Shown here piece by piece: positions 20,225 to 31,930 of a DNA stretch of 64,000 bases. Position 1 is the first letter of the stretch; each line of letters opens with the position of its first letter. The notes beneath the pieces were generated by a model. That model made no database searches, was not told the origin of the DNA, and was given only the letters and a program-made list of their open reading frames with translations. The DNA is from Delphinapterus leucas (lineage: Eukaryota; Chordata; Mammalia; Artiodactyla; Monodontidae): assembly GCF_002288925.2 (NCBI RefSeq), contig NW_022098026.1:18679823-18743822 (forward strand), given 5' to 3'. The position numbers and the translations under genes were made by a program.

Positions 20225-23200
20225 GTAAGATATTTTTAATTTCAAATATTTTTGTGTGAATGTTAATACTCATTTATTTTGAACATTTAGAAGGCACTAG
20301 TAAAGAAGATCAATAGTTTGCATGCTTTGTATAAAATAATTTTTAAAAGTTTGGCTACTTGTTCTAGTTGTTGCATTTATTAAATGTATTTGAAAATAGT
20401 TTTTAAAAGGGCATACTGTTTCTTTTCCTAGGTAAAAACATTTGTTTCTTTCTTCCTCTCACCCCAATCCCATTTGACATTCCTGAACCTTTTTAACTGC
20501 CCTTTATTAGACATACAAATTCAGTGATATGTTTGCAACATAGAATAACCTGTCAAATCACTTTGAGTGATTTCTTTTGTTTTTCTAATTAGTTAGACAT
20601 TTAAAATAAAGCTACTGTCATCTTCCTAACAACATTATTACAGCATTTCATTCTTTTTCTTTTCTTTTAATATCTTCTATTTTGGCTTTTCAAAGTTTCA
20701 AATTAGATGGCAGGTTCATATGTGTAATAATCCTTACAACTATGGGAAATTATAAATAATATCCCACTTAAAGGTTTATGCTTCTTGCTGAAATGTTTGC
20801 TTTGACTAATTTTTATTTTGTGAGATTATTTTGAACTGCTTTCTAGAGTTTCTTCCAGAATTCCCTTTTGTATTTCTTAAAAATCTGTGTGAGACACGCA
20901 TAATTATAAATGCTGTACAGGATCAACTTTATTAATTTCAGTTATTTAGAAAAAACTGTGCAAGTATTGTCTTTTAAACCAATTCCAATAACAGACATTC
21001 CCCCCAAAATACCTGAGAACATTGTTGGAAAATAATTATTGACTATAATAAGTGTATAGTGTAATTATGCTATTTATTTATCATCATTTCTACTTCTAAT
21101 AAATATTGTAGTGATAAGACTAGCATTCATTCTCATTAATTAGGATCTGCCAGTTAGAATTTCTAAGAGGTATACTTTTTTCGTTTGAAAATTATGATGG
21201 ATATGTTAAGTAGATCTTAATCTTCTGCCTTCTTTCTTTATCTCATTCCTTTTTTTAGAGTTGCTTTGGGTCATCTAAAAATTAAGAATTGAAGCATTTC
21301 ATCACTTGGAATAAACAGGGTAGAGCATAAAAGCTTAGATAATATAAGCAAAGTTTAATACTCTTATCCTCTGAATTCTTATCAAAATTCTTCCTTCCAT
21401 TTTTCCATAGCTAAGTCACTTTCTTGACTAATTTGCTAGTTCTTCTAAAAATATTAAATAGGAAAAGAGGAATTATCTGTTAAATGCACTTTAAAGTATA
21501 GCAAAACCTTAGTGACTTTTGACAGAGTTAAAAATTTGTTATGAAATATTTTTAAATGCCCTTTAAAACAAAGTGCATTTAAAAATAGAAAACAAAATAG
21601 TTGTTTTCTATTTTTTATTTTTATAGTTTTCTGGAATTAGGTAAATTGTGATTAAAATTCCTTAGAAGAATTTCATAAATAAGCAGATTGAAAGATTTGA
21701 ATTTACCATACTGTTTTACATTCAAAATATAAGATTAAAAAATGGCTCAGATAAATATTTACCTTAAGTACAAAGGTAATACTGTTATTCTAACGTAACT
21801 TTTTCTCTTTTGCAAACCGTCTTTGCATTCATATATACATGTAATTATAATCATAGTATAGTACAGTTGTTTTCTATTTTCCAGAATGTGTGTTCTGTCA
21901 TAATCTTTTCCATTTTGCTACATATTCTGTATATTTATAACTTGTGCATAATATTCCATCAAGTTGATGAGCCATAATCATTCACTTATTATTGAACTTT
22001 TGACTTGCTTTTTATTTTTCACTGTTGTAAATACTGCTAGATTTAATAATTTCATGTGTGTAACATTTTTCACTTTAAAAATGTATTCCTATTTTATGCT
22101 TTTGCTATCTGTGGAGAGATATTTCAATTTTAATATTAGTTATTTTCCTGATTGTAAAAAGTAGTTCTTGTTCTTTATAGAAAATGTGGAAAGTATGGAA
22201 AAGCATAGTAAGTTTGATATTTAAAACGTATAAATAATTTCAGACTTTACTATAAGCCATAGGCAGGAAACAAAAGACCTAGTGAAAAACAAGAAGTAAG
22301 TAAAGCAGGCAGATCAGTCCCTGAGTCCTGAGGAAGAAAATGACTGATAATTCTTGCTAGCTGGACCTAAAAAGACAGTAGCACCTTTCTTGTCCTTCAT
22401 TCTTTTCTGTCACCTCCTAGTATCTGTTTAGGACTCTAGTAATTTCCTCCAGTGGTTTGGAATTGGAAGACTACGCTCCCATTGCGTGGAGTGGAGATGT
22501 ATTCCATTTGTGGCATCCCATAGATGTATTCTTGATGTCTAGGTTGGGTAGTTCTTTAAATTAAATTGTTTGTTTGTTTGTTTTCGTGGGCTAGCTGAGA
22601 ACCTTCATTTGGGGGGGAACTATTTTTACCTTCGGTTTTAAATAAGAACGCACAAGTCAGCATTTGAAACACAATCTGGACCATGCTTTGTTAGATTTTT
22701 AGAGCTTAACTTTTGCCACAATTTAAGGCTGTTATTATATATTTTTTTAAAGAGCTTAAAAGTTGTTGTCTCTCATTTTTAAAAATATTCTGTAGAATCA
22801 GTTAGGATATTAATTACAATTTTATAAAAATGTAATGCAACAATTTGGATTTCTTATATTGTTTCCTGAGATGAAACTGAGAGGTTTTAAGGCTTTTCAT
22901 TCTACATGTGTAGTAGGTATAGTTTAGAACTTAGTTTTAAAGGAAATCTAGACAGTTTCTTATTTAATGCTTTTTTTAAAATCCACAACCAGAACTGATA
23001 GTATACTTGAGCATTTTCAGGTAGATCCTCAAAATATGTGCATGTTCTCATTTGAAACTTAGTTATTTGCAATTTTATTTTTTCTTGTTTTAAAAATATT
23101 TAAAATGAAAAAATATTAGATATTTCCAGTAAAAAAAACCCTTAATATCTATCATATTTAGAAGGTTATGGATTGATATGTAACTTGTCTACCTTTGTAA

Positions 23201-23800
23201 TAATTGCATAAATTTGAATAATCCATTATTAAAAACCTTTGGACTAGATTAGTTTTCTTAAATAAGCCACTTAAAATGTTCCTTTTGGAAATCAAAAATT
23301 AAATGAAATAAAAAATTGTCCATTAATTCCAGAGTTCTTTTTGAAAATTCTCCCTATTTAACATGCAAAATCATTTTAACTACTGAATAAGCAGAGAGCC
23401 TTGAACAAATCACCTAATCCATGTCTTCCATATAGTTGTACTTCTTGTTACCACTGTAATGGGAATCATTATATATTGAAATAAAGATTATTCCTTTATG
23501 TACTTTCTTTCTCTGCATAGCATCTTTTGTTTATTGGGCCCAAATTAGTATTTAGTATTTGGTGTGATTACAGGTATAATATGATGTAAACCCATTGTAA
23601 GAAAGTTTGTATTAAAACACATTAGCATTCTGTAGTATACTTAAAATCTAAAAGAAATTTTTAAAAAAAGAAAAAAATAAACCAGCCTTTGGAAACTAAT
23701 CTTATTTCTCTGAAAAGGAGTATACTATGTATCCTTACAAATTTGTTATTGAACTGCTTGACCAGAAATAACCAATAAACACCATTTAAAAATCAAAGTT

Positions 23801-23970
23801 GAGTGACTCCCCTGGTGGTCCAGTGGTTAAAACTCCACACTTCCACTGCAGGGGGCATGGGTTCAATCCCTGGTCCGGGAACTAAGATCCCATATGCCGT
23901 GAGGCGCAGCCAAAAATAATAATAAATAAAAATAAAATTGACATCTGCAATATTAAAAAAAACAAAAACT
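23801..23970 (+). repeat. CHR-1-related short SINE (tRNA-like head plus A-rich tail)
   Basis: gactcccctggtggtccagt head with gggttcaatccctggtccgg (B-box region), ggaactaagatccca, then ccaaaaataataataaat tail. Short older subfamily. Flanks share aagttga. Confidence 0.8.
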
Positions 23971-24470
23971 GAAGTTGATTCAGTTCCATTGCCTTTGAGT
24001 CACTGTCCTGGTGTCCTGTATAATTATTACTTTAGGCTGTTCTCCCCATTTACTGGTCTTTAGACCAAAAGGCAGAGTTTTAATATTTCATTCTTATTTG
24101 TATCTTGATAGCTTACTTCAGCTAAAGCATTTATATGGCTTGATTTCTTTTACCACAGTCCTCTAGCCCCCTCTTTACTATTACTTTTATGTTCAAGGTG
24201 GAGAATTTGCATAGTTAACTATTCAATAGTATAACTTGGATTGTAAAACCCTACTCTGCTTCTTTCTTTTTTTCTCTTGCTTGCTTTTAATTTTGACTTA
24301 CTTTGTTGTCTGTGTTTTCCTGGCTTCCATGCCCAACCATGTTATTGTTATAGAGATGATCCATCTCTATGAAAGATGACTGCATCAGGTCAGAGTTTCC
24401 AAACGCCCTAATGATAGGATGTTTAGGTGGCAACAGTGTTGGTTAACATGTCAGTGTTGTTTTGTTTTTC

Positions 24471-24474
<4 letters not shown>

Positions 24475-24503
<29 letters not shown>
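24475..24503. repeat. (TA)n microsatellite
   Basis: About 14 uninterrupted TA units. Confidence 0.97.
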
Positions 24504-24506
<3 letters not shown>

Positions 24507-24539
24507 GGAGTTTTTGTTGTTTTTTATTTTGTTTTATTT

Positions 24540-24720
24540 TTTTCTTCCAGGTTTATTAAGATATAATTGCCATACAATACTGTATAAGTTTAACTTGTGA
24601 TAATCACAAGTGATAATCACAATAAATTTAGGAACCTCTGTCATCTCATATACAAAATTAAAGAAATAGAAAAAAAATTTATTCCTTGTCATGAGATCTA
24701 TTAGGATTTGCTCTCTTAAC
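24540..24720 (-). repeat. Old L1 3' fragment, antisense, probable
   Basis: tttattaagatataattgcc followed by atacaatactgtataag and tgataatcacaataaattta resembles the antisense end of old mammalian L1. Confidence 0.45.
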
Positions 24721-26574
24721 AACTTTCATATATAACATACAGCAGTATTAATTATATGTATCATGTTGTATAATACATCCCTAGTACTTACTTATAACTT
24801 GAAGTTTGTACAGAGTTGCTTTGATTTGGTGGTGTTTCTGATTTTCAAACCATTTGTAAAGATGATGGAATCTTTCTCTTTTCTTCATGGCATGTTAATT
24901 TCAGCACTAAAACGTTGATATATTTGTTGAGATAAAAGAAATATTTGTGGAATTTCCTTCACATGTATTTGCCAACAAAGCTAAGGTTGGAAAGGGAGAG
25001 TGATATATAAATCCCGTAAATTAGTATTCCTTCCTTCTCTACAGCTCCTTGGCCTTTCATGTCTAGAAGAGGAACTCAAGTAGTATTTCCCATAATAAAC
25101 AACTGACATAGATATTAGAGAAGGTAAATATATTTTAGTTGTGTTCACATAAAAATTTTTTATGACCCACTTTAGCATGTTACAGGCCTTCATTGCTATT
25201 TGAAAGTAAATCTACTAAAAGGAAGAAATACCTGTGGAAGGTATCCTGTAATCCTGTATCTGAATGGAGGGCTAATGAGTGACAAAGGCTACACTTAGTT
25301 ATTTAGAAAGAACTCAACATTAGAGATGCTACTGAGCATTAAACAAGACACTGGAATTTTCATCACAGCCATCAGATCACTGATCTATAAGTAAATAGTT
25401 GCCTCAATATTCTCATCTGTAAAATAAAATGTAGTGTTATTTTCTGGACTGTTTTACCCAAGTCCTGTAAATATTCTTTCTTCGGCTATGCTGGGTGTCC
25501 TAGGGCAAATCACTTAGATTCCCCAGCCTTCTTTTGTTTTTCTTTCTCATCTCCCCCCTTTCCTTTATTTTATGAGGGGTTTGGACCAGAAGATCTTTAA
25601 TGATGTGGCTTAAGAAGTCTAATTTTATGATTTTTAAAGAACAGGTTAACTAGCTACCTTTTTGGAGGTATCAGATGGACTAGATGAGTACTTAACCCAA
25701 GAATGTGTGAAGTGCTATGGGATGCTTGAAGAAAATGAAATTTTAAGGTGTGAGTCATAATTAATAATAATGATGTGTTACACAAATTATTCTCTCTCTT
25801 AAAATCTTTGGATATATTAAATGTATCTTAAATTACTTAATTTTGGGCATTATTTATAATTAATAATTAGCAAATTCAGCTTACTATAAAATATTTTAAT
25901 AGATAAAAGTTACTAATCCCTAGAAAACACAGTAATGTGGTAAAGCCATCCCAGTAAAGAATAATTTGGCATTATAATGCTAAATCATATCTCTCCCACC
26001 CTGTCTTTTTACTATCAGTATTTTATCCTACTTAAATACTGTCAAAGAAGTAGGAAAAGTTTCCTTAACATGGATTTTTATTGTAAGTAAACTATTTTCT
26101 TAAGAATAAAATCTCTCCAGTTATCTTTGGAATTGTTCAATTATGAATTTATTCTTCTTTTCCTTTGGTTAAACTTTATTTTGAGTAGCAGAATAAACTT
26201 TTGTTACATCCTCTTCTCATATGCCTTCAAACTTTTCAAAATTTCCTTTCTTTAGGATTGTTTTTTCAGCTTTGGCTTTCAAGTATGCATAGGTAATGCC
26301 CAGTGAGAGACAAGGAATTTAGAAATACTGTTTTACTTTGAGATGTTAGCCACCTTGAAAATAGGGGTGGAAGATGGAGAGGTTTTTCCAAGGACAAGAT
26401 AGGACATGGATTCTTTCTTTAAGCTCATAATAAATCTGCTTTAGATGCAGTAGATCAAAGAAAATAAATAGAACCAACCTAAAGAAGTGTGGTGGGCACA
26501 CAGTGTTGCTAATTCTGGGTCTTTGCCATATTGAGTAATAGTTGGTCCTATGCAAATCAGTTATTTTTATTTTT

Positions 26575-26775
26575 ATTTTTTTTGCTGTACGCGGGCCTCT
26601 CACTGTTGTGGCCTCTCCCGTTGCGGAGCACAGGCTCCGGACGCGCAGGCTTAGTGGCCATGGCTCACGGGCCCAGCCGCTCCGCGGCACGTGGGATCTT
26701 CCCGGACCGGGGCACAAACCTGTGTCCCCTGCATCAGCAGGCGGACTCTCAACCACTGCGCCACCAGGGAAGCCC
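26575..26775 (-). repeat. CHR-2-like SINE, antisense
   Basis: T-rich tail, gctgtacgcgggcctctcac, CpG-rich body and head ending caccagggaagccc. Confidence 0.93.
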
Positions 26776-27179
26776 GATCATAACTTTTAAAGGTTTATTA
26801 TTTTTAATGTTGGAATGAAAATCGAAGCACTTCTGCACTGAGTAAATTGCGCCCCTTGAATATGTTGTACTGGTCTATCACTGATTTTCCTCCCTAACCA
26901 TGAAGTAAGCTCTTTGACCCTTGTTGCTTTTCTTAGACTGTGTTCTAGCCAAATGAACTTTGGGGGGCGTTTTCCTAGAATAGTTGAGCTAGTGGAAACT
27001 GGGTGATTTGGACATGGCTACATTAGCACCCTATGGTTCTTAATCCTGGAAATTAGATTTGATATGGACTTACCTTAAAAGAAACAAAAATTTTGAAGGA
27101 TCAGTTTGTTATCTATATTAAATCTTAGGAAATAGAGGATTTCTATTTCTTTTCTATATCCTCTTTTGTAAGATTTTTT

Positions 27180-27660
27180 TTTTAATTTAAGCAATATGTT
27201 GTGTGTCTTTCTAAACATTTCTATACACTCAAGCATATATATATTGTGTATGTGGGCTATATGTCTTTTTTATATGAATAGATTTGTTACCACATATACT
27301 GTTCTGAAATTTTTTCTTTTTAATATAATGTTTTTCTGTCAATTCCTAAGATTTCTCATTCTTTTTCACAGGTACCCAGTGTTCTATATAATTTATTAAT
27401 CATTTATTCATAAACATCTGGGTTATTATAATTTTTAAAGATTACAAATGGTACTGCACTAAATATTGTTATGCAGATTTACGTATTTTTGCTACTTTTG
27501 TGAATATATCTATAGGGATAAATTCCTAGAAGTGAAATTGCCAGTTTTCAGAGGGTCCACATCTAAAAGTTTGATAGCTGCTGCGAAACTGTACAAAAAT
27601 GCTGAACTAGTCTATACTTCTACTAACAATTGAGGTCTCCTGATTCTTATATTCTCATTA
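27180..27660 (-). repeat. Old L1 (L1M-type) fragment, antisense, probable
   Basis: tagggataaattcctagaag then tgaaattgccagttttcaga and ctatacttctactaacaat match antisense L1 3' phrases in decayed form. Confidence 0.5.
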
Positions 27661-27674
27661 ACATGGGTTAGATT

Positions 27675-27860
27675 TCCCCTTCCTTCCTTCCTTCCTTCCT
27701 TCCTTCCTTCCTTCCTTCCTTCCTTCCTTCCTTCCTTCTTTCCTTCCTCCCTTCCTTCCTTCCTCCCTTCCTTCCTTCCTCCCTTCCTTCCTTCCTCCCT
27801 TCCTTCCTTCCTCCCTCCCTCCCTCCCTCCCTTCCCTTTCCTTCTTCCTTCCTTCCTTTT
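27675..27860. repeat. (TTCC)n microsatellite with CCCTTCC variants
   Basis: About 185 bp of pure pyrimidine, first regular TTCC units, then interleaved CCTCCC and CCCTTCC variants and a (CCTC)n stretch. Purine-pyrimidine strand asymmetry is complete. Confidence 0.97.
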
Positions 27861-29031
27861 TTTATGGTTTAATTTTCTAATCTCTGATCATAGTCCCCAT
27901 GTTTCTTTTATCTAAAAAAATCCCTGTGTTCCAAGTAGCCCTATGAGCTGCTCACTAATTGCTGAACTAATTGTTGAACTATATAAAACACAGGTATAAA
28001 GTTACTTCCTGGAAAAGTATTTATTCAGACATCATTTACAAATGCAAATTTTGAAATATTTTGTTAATTTCTTTTAAAAAACTGATTTTTAAAAAATCAA
28101 ATATTTAGACAATGTTTATTGACTCCATTCTGAAGAGGAGATTAATGTGTCTTCCACCATAGGATTTTCATGAGTTATTTTATTATTACATTGTCATGAT
28201 TTTATAACATTTACATTCTGTTTTATGACCCTATTATTTCTCAAACTTTTTTAACTGTATATTTAGGTGGATTCAGTGTTTACCTTACTAGTTTTTCATA
28301 TTATGTAGACTCTGAATTCCTGATTTCCTGAACTTGACTCACCTTTTGGCTGGCTGATACTGGTATTTTGTTTTGAATTTACTTTCCTCAACCAAAAAAG
28401 AGTTCACAGGTGCTTGCATTTTTGATATTACTTTATGTTGTATTTATAAATGAATGTAGCCAAATATAAAATTAATGAATCACTTGTTTTTTCCCCTCAA
28501 AATTCTAAGCCTTCTATTCTACTGTCTTCTGGTATTAAATATTGCCAAAGCCTGCTAGAATATTCCCCATTATATGTAAGTGATTTCCTTTCTGCCCGGA
28601 TTATCATAAGATTCTTTCATTATACTTAAACCTCTATGATTTCGCCAGGATGTGTCTTGGTGTTTATTATTTTATAACAGTTTTTCCTGGAAAACCGTGA
28701 GTGCTTTCTATTTAAAGATTTTAGTTCATCCTCTCTCCCCTCTCCTTTTCTTTCTCCTCATCATCCTTCTCCAGTTTTTTTCTATTACAGCCTTGAATAC
28801 TTCTTTTTCTGTTCTGTTTTCTTCTGGAACATTTATTATCCACATATTGAATCTCCCTTATTATCTTTATGTCTGATTCTTTTCATTTCTTTGTCCTTTT
28901 CCTCTGTATTGTTTCTTTCTTAAGCCCATCCACTATTTTTTCTGTATACTTGTTGCTGCTTCTAATGTGGTTTTCATGGTTTCATCATTACTTAGTATCT
29001 TCTGCTCTTCCAACTCACTTTTTTTCCCTGA

Positions 29032-29379
29032 TAAATTTATTTATTTATTTATTTATGGCTGCGTTGGGTCTTCATAGCTGCGCACGGGCTTTTCTCTAGT
29101 TGCAGCGAGCGGGGGCTACTTTTTGTTGAAATGCGCGGGCTTCTCATTGCGGTGGCTTCTCTTGTTGTGGAGCACAGGCTCTAGGTGTGCGGACTTTAGT
29201 AGTTGTGGCATGTGGGCTCAGTAGTTGTGGCTCACGGGCTCTAGAGTGCGGGCTCAGTAGTTGTGGCACACGGGCTTAGTTCCTCCGTGGCATGTGGGAT
29301 CTTCCTGGACCAGGGTTCGAACGTGTGTCCCCTGCATTGGCAGGCAGATTCCTAACCACTGCGCCACCAGGGAAGTCCC
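29032..29379 (-). repeat. CHR-1-like SINE, antisense, full length
   Basis: (attt)n tail, ggctgcgttgggtcttcata, repeated 'gtagttgtgg' blocks and head ending ccaccagggaagtccc. Flanked by ccaactc-type target copies at 29010 and 29380. Confidence 0.93.
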
Positions 29380-29390
29380 CCAACTCCTTT

Positions 29391-29654
29391 TTTTTTTTTT
29401 TTAATTTATTTATTTTTGGCTGCGTTGGATCTTCATTGCAGTGCACAGGCTTCTTATTGTGGTGGCTTCTCTTGTTGCAGAGCACAGGCTCTAGGTGTAT
29501 GGGCTTCAGTAGTTGTGGCTCGCGGGCTCAGTAGTTGTGGCGCACGGGCATACTTGCTTCGTGGCATGTGGGATCTTCCTGGAGCAGGGCTTGAACCCAT
29601 GTCCCCTGCATTGGCAGGCAGACTCTTAACCACTGTGCCACCAGCGAAGTACCC
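29391..29654 (-). repeat. CHR-1-like SINE, antisense, internal deletion
   Basis: T-run, (attt)n, ggctgcgttggatcttcatt and head ending ccaccagcgaagtaccc. It is in the same orientation and immediately next to the preceding SINE; a third copy of ccaactc follows at 29655. Confidence 0.92.
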
Positions 29655-30678
29655 CCAACTCCCTTTTAAGTTTCCTCTTGCTGTTATATCACTTTGTTCC
29701 ACTAGTTAAAGCGTTCATATTCTCTTTAATATTTTTGAAAGTACAAGGGAACATTTGACTAAAATTTTGTTTCCATTTTTGTAGGAACTTCTTAATAGGT
29801 TCTGTGTTGGATACTTTGTGCTTATTTATTCTTATTTGAATGGAGCTTGTCTTTGTTGAAAATCATATGGGATTGAGGAAGGGAGAAGTGAACTTTAACA
29901 GTCAGCTTGTTCAAATCATAGGGTTGACTCAGAATACTTTCTCACCAAATCTCTACCATAGGAGCATGCATCCCCTTAGGGTAAGCATATCATCCAGGGT
30001 AGGAGGTAGGAGTGACTTAGGGTGAAGCCTTCTCTAGGCCACGTTTCTTTTATTTGGAGATATAGTTGATCCTGGTCAGTGATTGCAATTCTTATTACTG
30101 TTTCTTCAACCATCTCCCTGTCTCATCTTTGAGTACTTTCTCCCTGTCTGGAGACTAGATCTAGATAAAATACAGATATTCCATCTCTCAAGTTCTTTCA
30201 AGTCTCCTGTTTTAGTTGAAAAGTGTGAGCACTAAGTGCATTTATAATGGGGGGAGGAGGTACTACAGAACTATTTAATCTCTTACAGTATTTTTCCTAC
30301 TTTTATCTCTCAGCTTCTGATATTCGCAAATCTTTTGATTTAATTATTTTCCTTGGTTAGATATTAAGATACTGCTCTATTTTCTGTGGTTTTAGTTGTA
30401 TTTGGAGATAAAGGCATGAGTTCAAAAACTTTAGCAGAATTAGGTCTGTGTATGTTAAGGTTTATATTGAAGTTATATTGGTAGAGAACCATATTATCAT
30501 ACTTAAAAATCATACTCTGTTCATGAGATTATGGTCTCTACAGATGAGAATCTTTTTAGTTGAAGATCCTGAGTTAATAAAGCCCAGCACCTGAAGTACT
30601 GGTCACAAGGTCTTCATGGCCAAATGTGATTTTCGTTTTTGGAATAAGATCCGTGAGTTCTTCTTTTTCCTTTCACAG

Positions 30679-30735
30679 GACAAGCAGGAGGACATGAAGA
30701 CTATTTTGGAGGGCATAGATCCGGCCAAGCATCAG
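30679..30735 (+). CDS. ANKHD1: ANKHD1 alternative exon (19-codon cassette)
   Basis: 57 nt, acceptor tttcacag at 30671-30678, phase 0 at both ends, donor gtgagg at 30736. It encodes DKQEDMKTILEGIDPAKHQ. Inclusion would place 19 residues between AGADL (repeat 12) and EHESEGG (repeat 13). From memory, human ANKHD1 transcripts carry the same peptide, so it is a real conserved alternative exon and not a chance ORF; I cannot confirm that here. It lies about 10.5 kb after exon 9 and 8.5 kb before the next constitutive exon. Confidence 0.85.
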
Positions 30736-30780
30736 GTGAGGGTGGCCTTTGATGCTTGTAAGCTACTACATAAAGAATAG
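30736..30780 (+). CDS. ANKHD1: Read-through end of the alternative exon: short-isoform C-terminus
   Basis: If the gtgagg donor at 30736 is not used, the frame runs 14 more codons (VRVAFDACKLLHKE) to TAG at 30778-30780. The product would hold repeats 1-12 and lack repeats 13-25, the coiled coil and the KH domain, close to 625 residues by my count. From memory this matches the C-terminus of the KH-less short human ANKHD1 forms described as VBARP, with one substitution (His for Arg). Usage here is inferred. Confidence 0.75.
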   Translation: MRVAFDACKLLHKE

Positions 30781-30890
30781 ATGATGTAGGTAACCAGAAC
30801 TCTAGATATCTGAATTCCAGTCAAGAAGTTCCAGGACCCTGTTGGGTGACAAAGGAAATCCTCTTTGATTGAAAAAGATTATGAAATTCC

Positions 30891-30896
30891 AATAAA
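30891..30896 (+). promoter_or_regulatory. ANKHD1: Candidate poly(A) signal of the short isoform
   Basis: Canonical AATAAA 111 nt after the TAG of the read-through exon, followed by GT/T-rich sequence (tagtggtttgcc at about 30914 and tattctttttatgtggtatt, about 30932-30951). This is the layout of a functional intronic polyadenylation site. No transcript evidence available. Confidence 0.55.
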
Positions 30897-31784
30897 AAGA
30901 GATTTACATTACTAGTGGTTTGCCTCCTTAGTATTCTTTTTATGTGGTATTCCTAAAAAAAAAAAAAATCTCTTAGGTTAAAATAGATTTTCTTATTCAG
31001 ATATTTTTTTGCATTCTCCCTTATTGAGAGAGTTAAGATAACCCAGAGAGAAAGTCTCAGTCATAAAGCCCTTTGTATTCAACTTTGTTCAACAAAAATC
31101 TGAAACTCAGATTTAGGGTGATATATTGGATTTTTTTCTATATAATCCTCAAACAAACAACAACAACAAAACATTTTAGTGAAACATTTACTATATTGCT
31201 CATGCCCTAGTTTCTATAAAATTAAAATTTTCTTCTTAAAATCCTCTCGTGTAACCTCGTTCTAAGATTGTCTTTTAAGAAGGTGAATACTTGTTGATAA
31301 ACAAACATTTCTTTTGAAAAAAAATGTGTGGAATTTGTGCCTGATGCTTTTAAAAGTCAAGCAAATTTAATATCCATTGTAATCCAGAGAGATTTGTTTA
31401 TACTCAGGAGCAGTGCTTAATTTTTAAATTAGGAATAAGTTGTGATTGCTTCACAATTAATTTAGGCCATCTAAAATAAATTTTTCAGTGTCAAGCCACT
31501 CTTAACCATAATGCTTATTAAGTATCTTTTTTATTGGCTTTTGGAATGAGAAGTTGTTACATATTCATTCTATTTTGAAGAAAGTAAATAAATTTCTTTC
31601 ACAAAATACTATGTGAAAATGTAAACTTTTACTCAGTTTATGTAATAGCTGTGGCTCCTATCAAGAATGTAAAGCTGAGTGTTAGTTCAGATAAAGTTAT
31701 TTTTTTCTCCCTGGACTTGTTAAAGAAAATGTGATTTTAAATCTGTCTGTCTAGCTGTAAGTCTCAAGACTTGGGATACTTTTT

Positions 31785-31930
31785 AAAATTGAGGTTTGCA
31801 GCCCCACTTTTAGAGGTTCAGATTCAGCAGATCTGAAATGGGGAGTCTGCATTTTAAATGATATCCCAGGAGATTCTCATAAGTCCTCTATATTCCACAC
31901 TTTGAGACATTGCTAGAGTCTGTAGATTAT
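31785..31930. repeat. MER5-like relic
   Basis: gaggttcagattcagcagat, gggagtctgcattttaaatg and cttt gagacattgctag follow the MER5 consensus layout. Diverged. Confidence 0.5.

Larger units (their letters stand above)
20225..30678 (+). other. ANKHD1: Intron between exon 9 and the alternative exon (10.5 kb)
   Basis: 20230-23800 is AT-rich with no recognised repeat or gene. It is followed by a SINE (23801), a TA repeat, antisense L1 fragments, a CHR-2 SINE (26575), a TTCC microsatellite (27675) and two serial CHR-1 SINEs (29032-29654). 24720-26570 and 29700-30660 show nothing recognised, except a weak MIR-like piece (cctcaatattctcatctg, about 25403). Confidence 0.8.

Noticed and set aside
22260..22620. 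Possible unannotated exon or processed pseudogene
   Set aside because: No open frame, no splice pair consistent with the ANKHD1 phase and no recognisable protein similarity.
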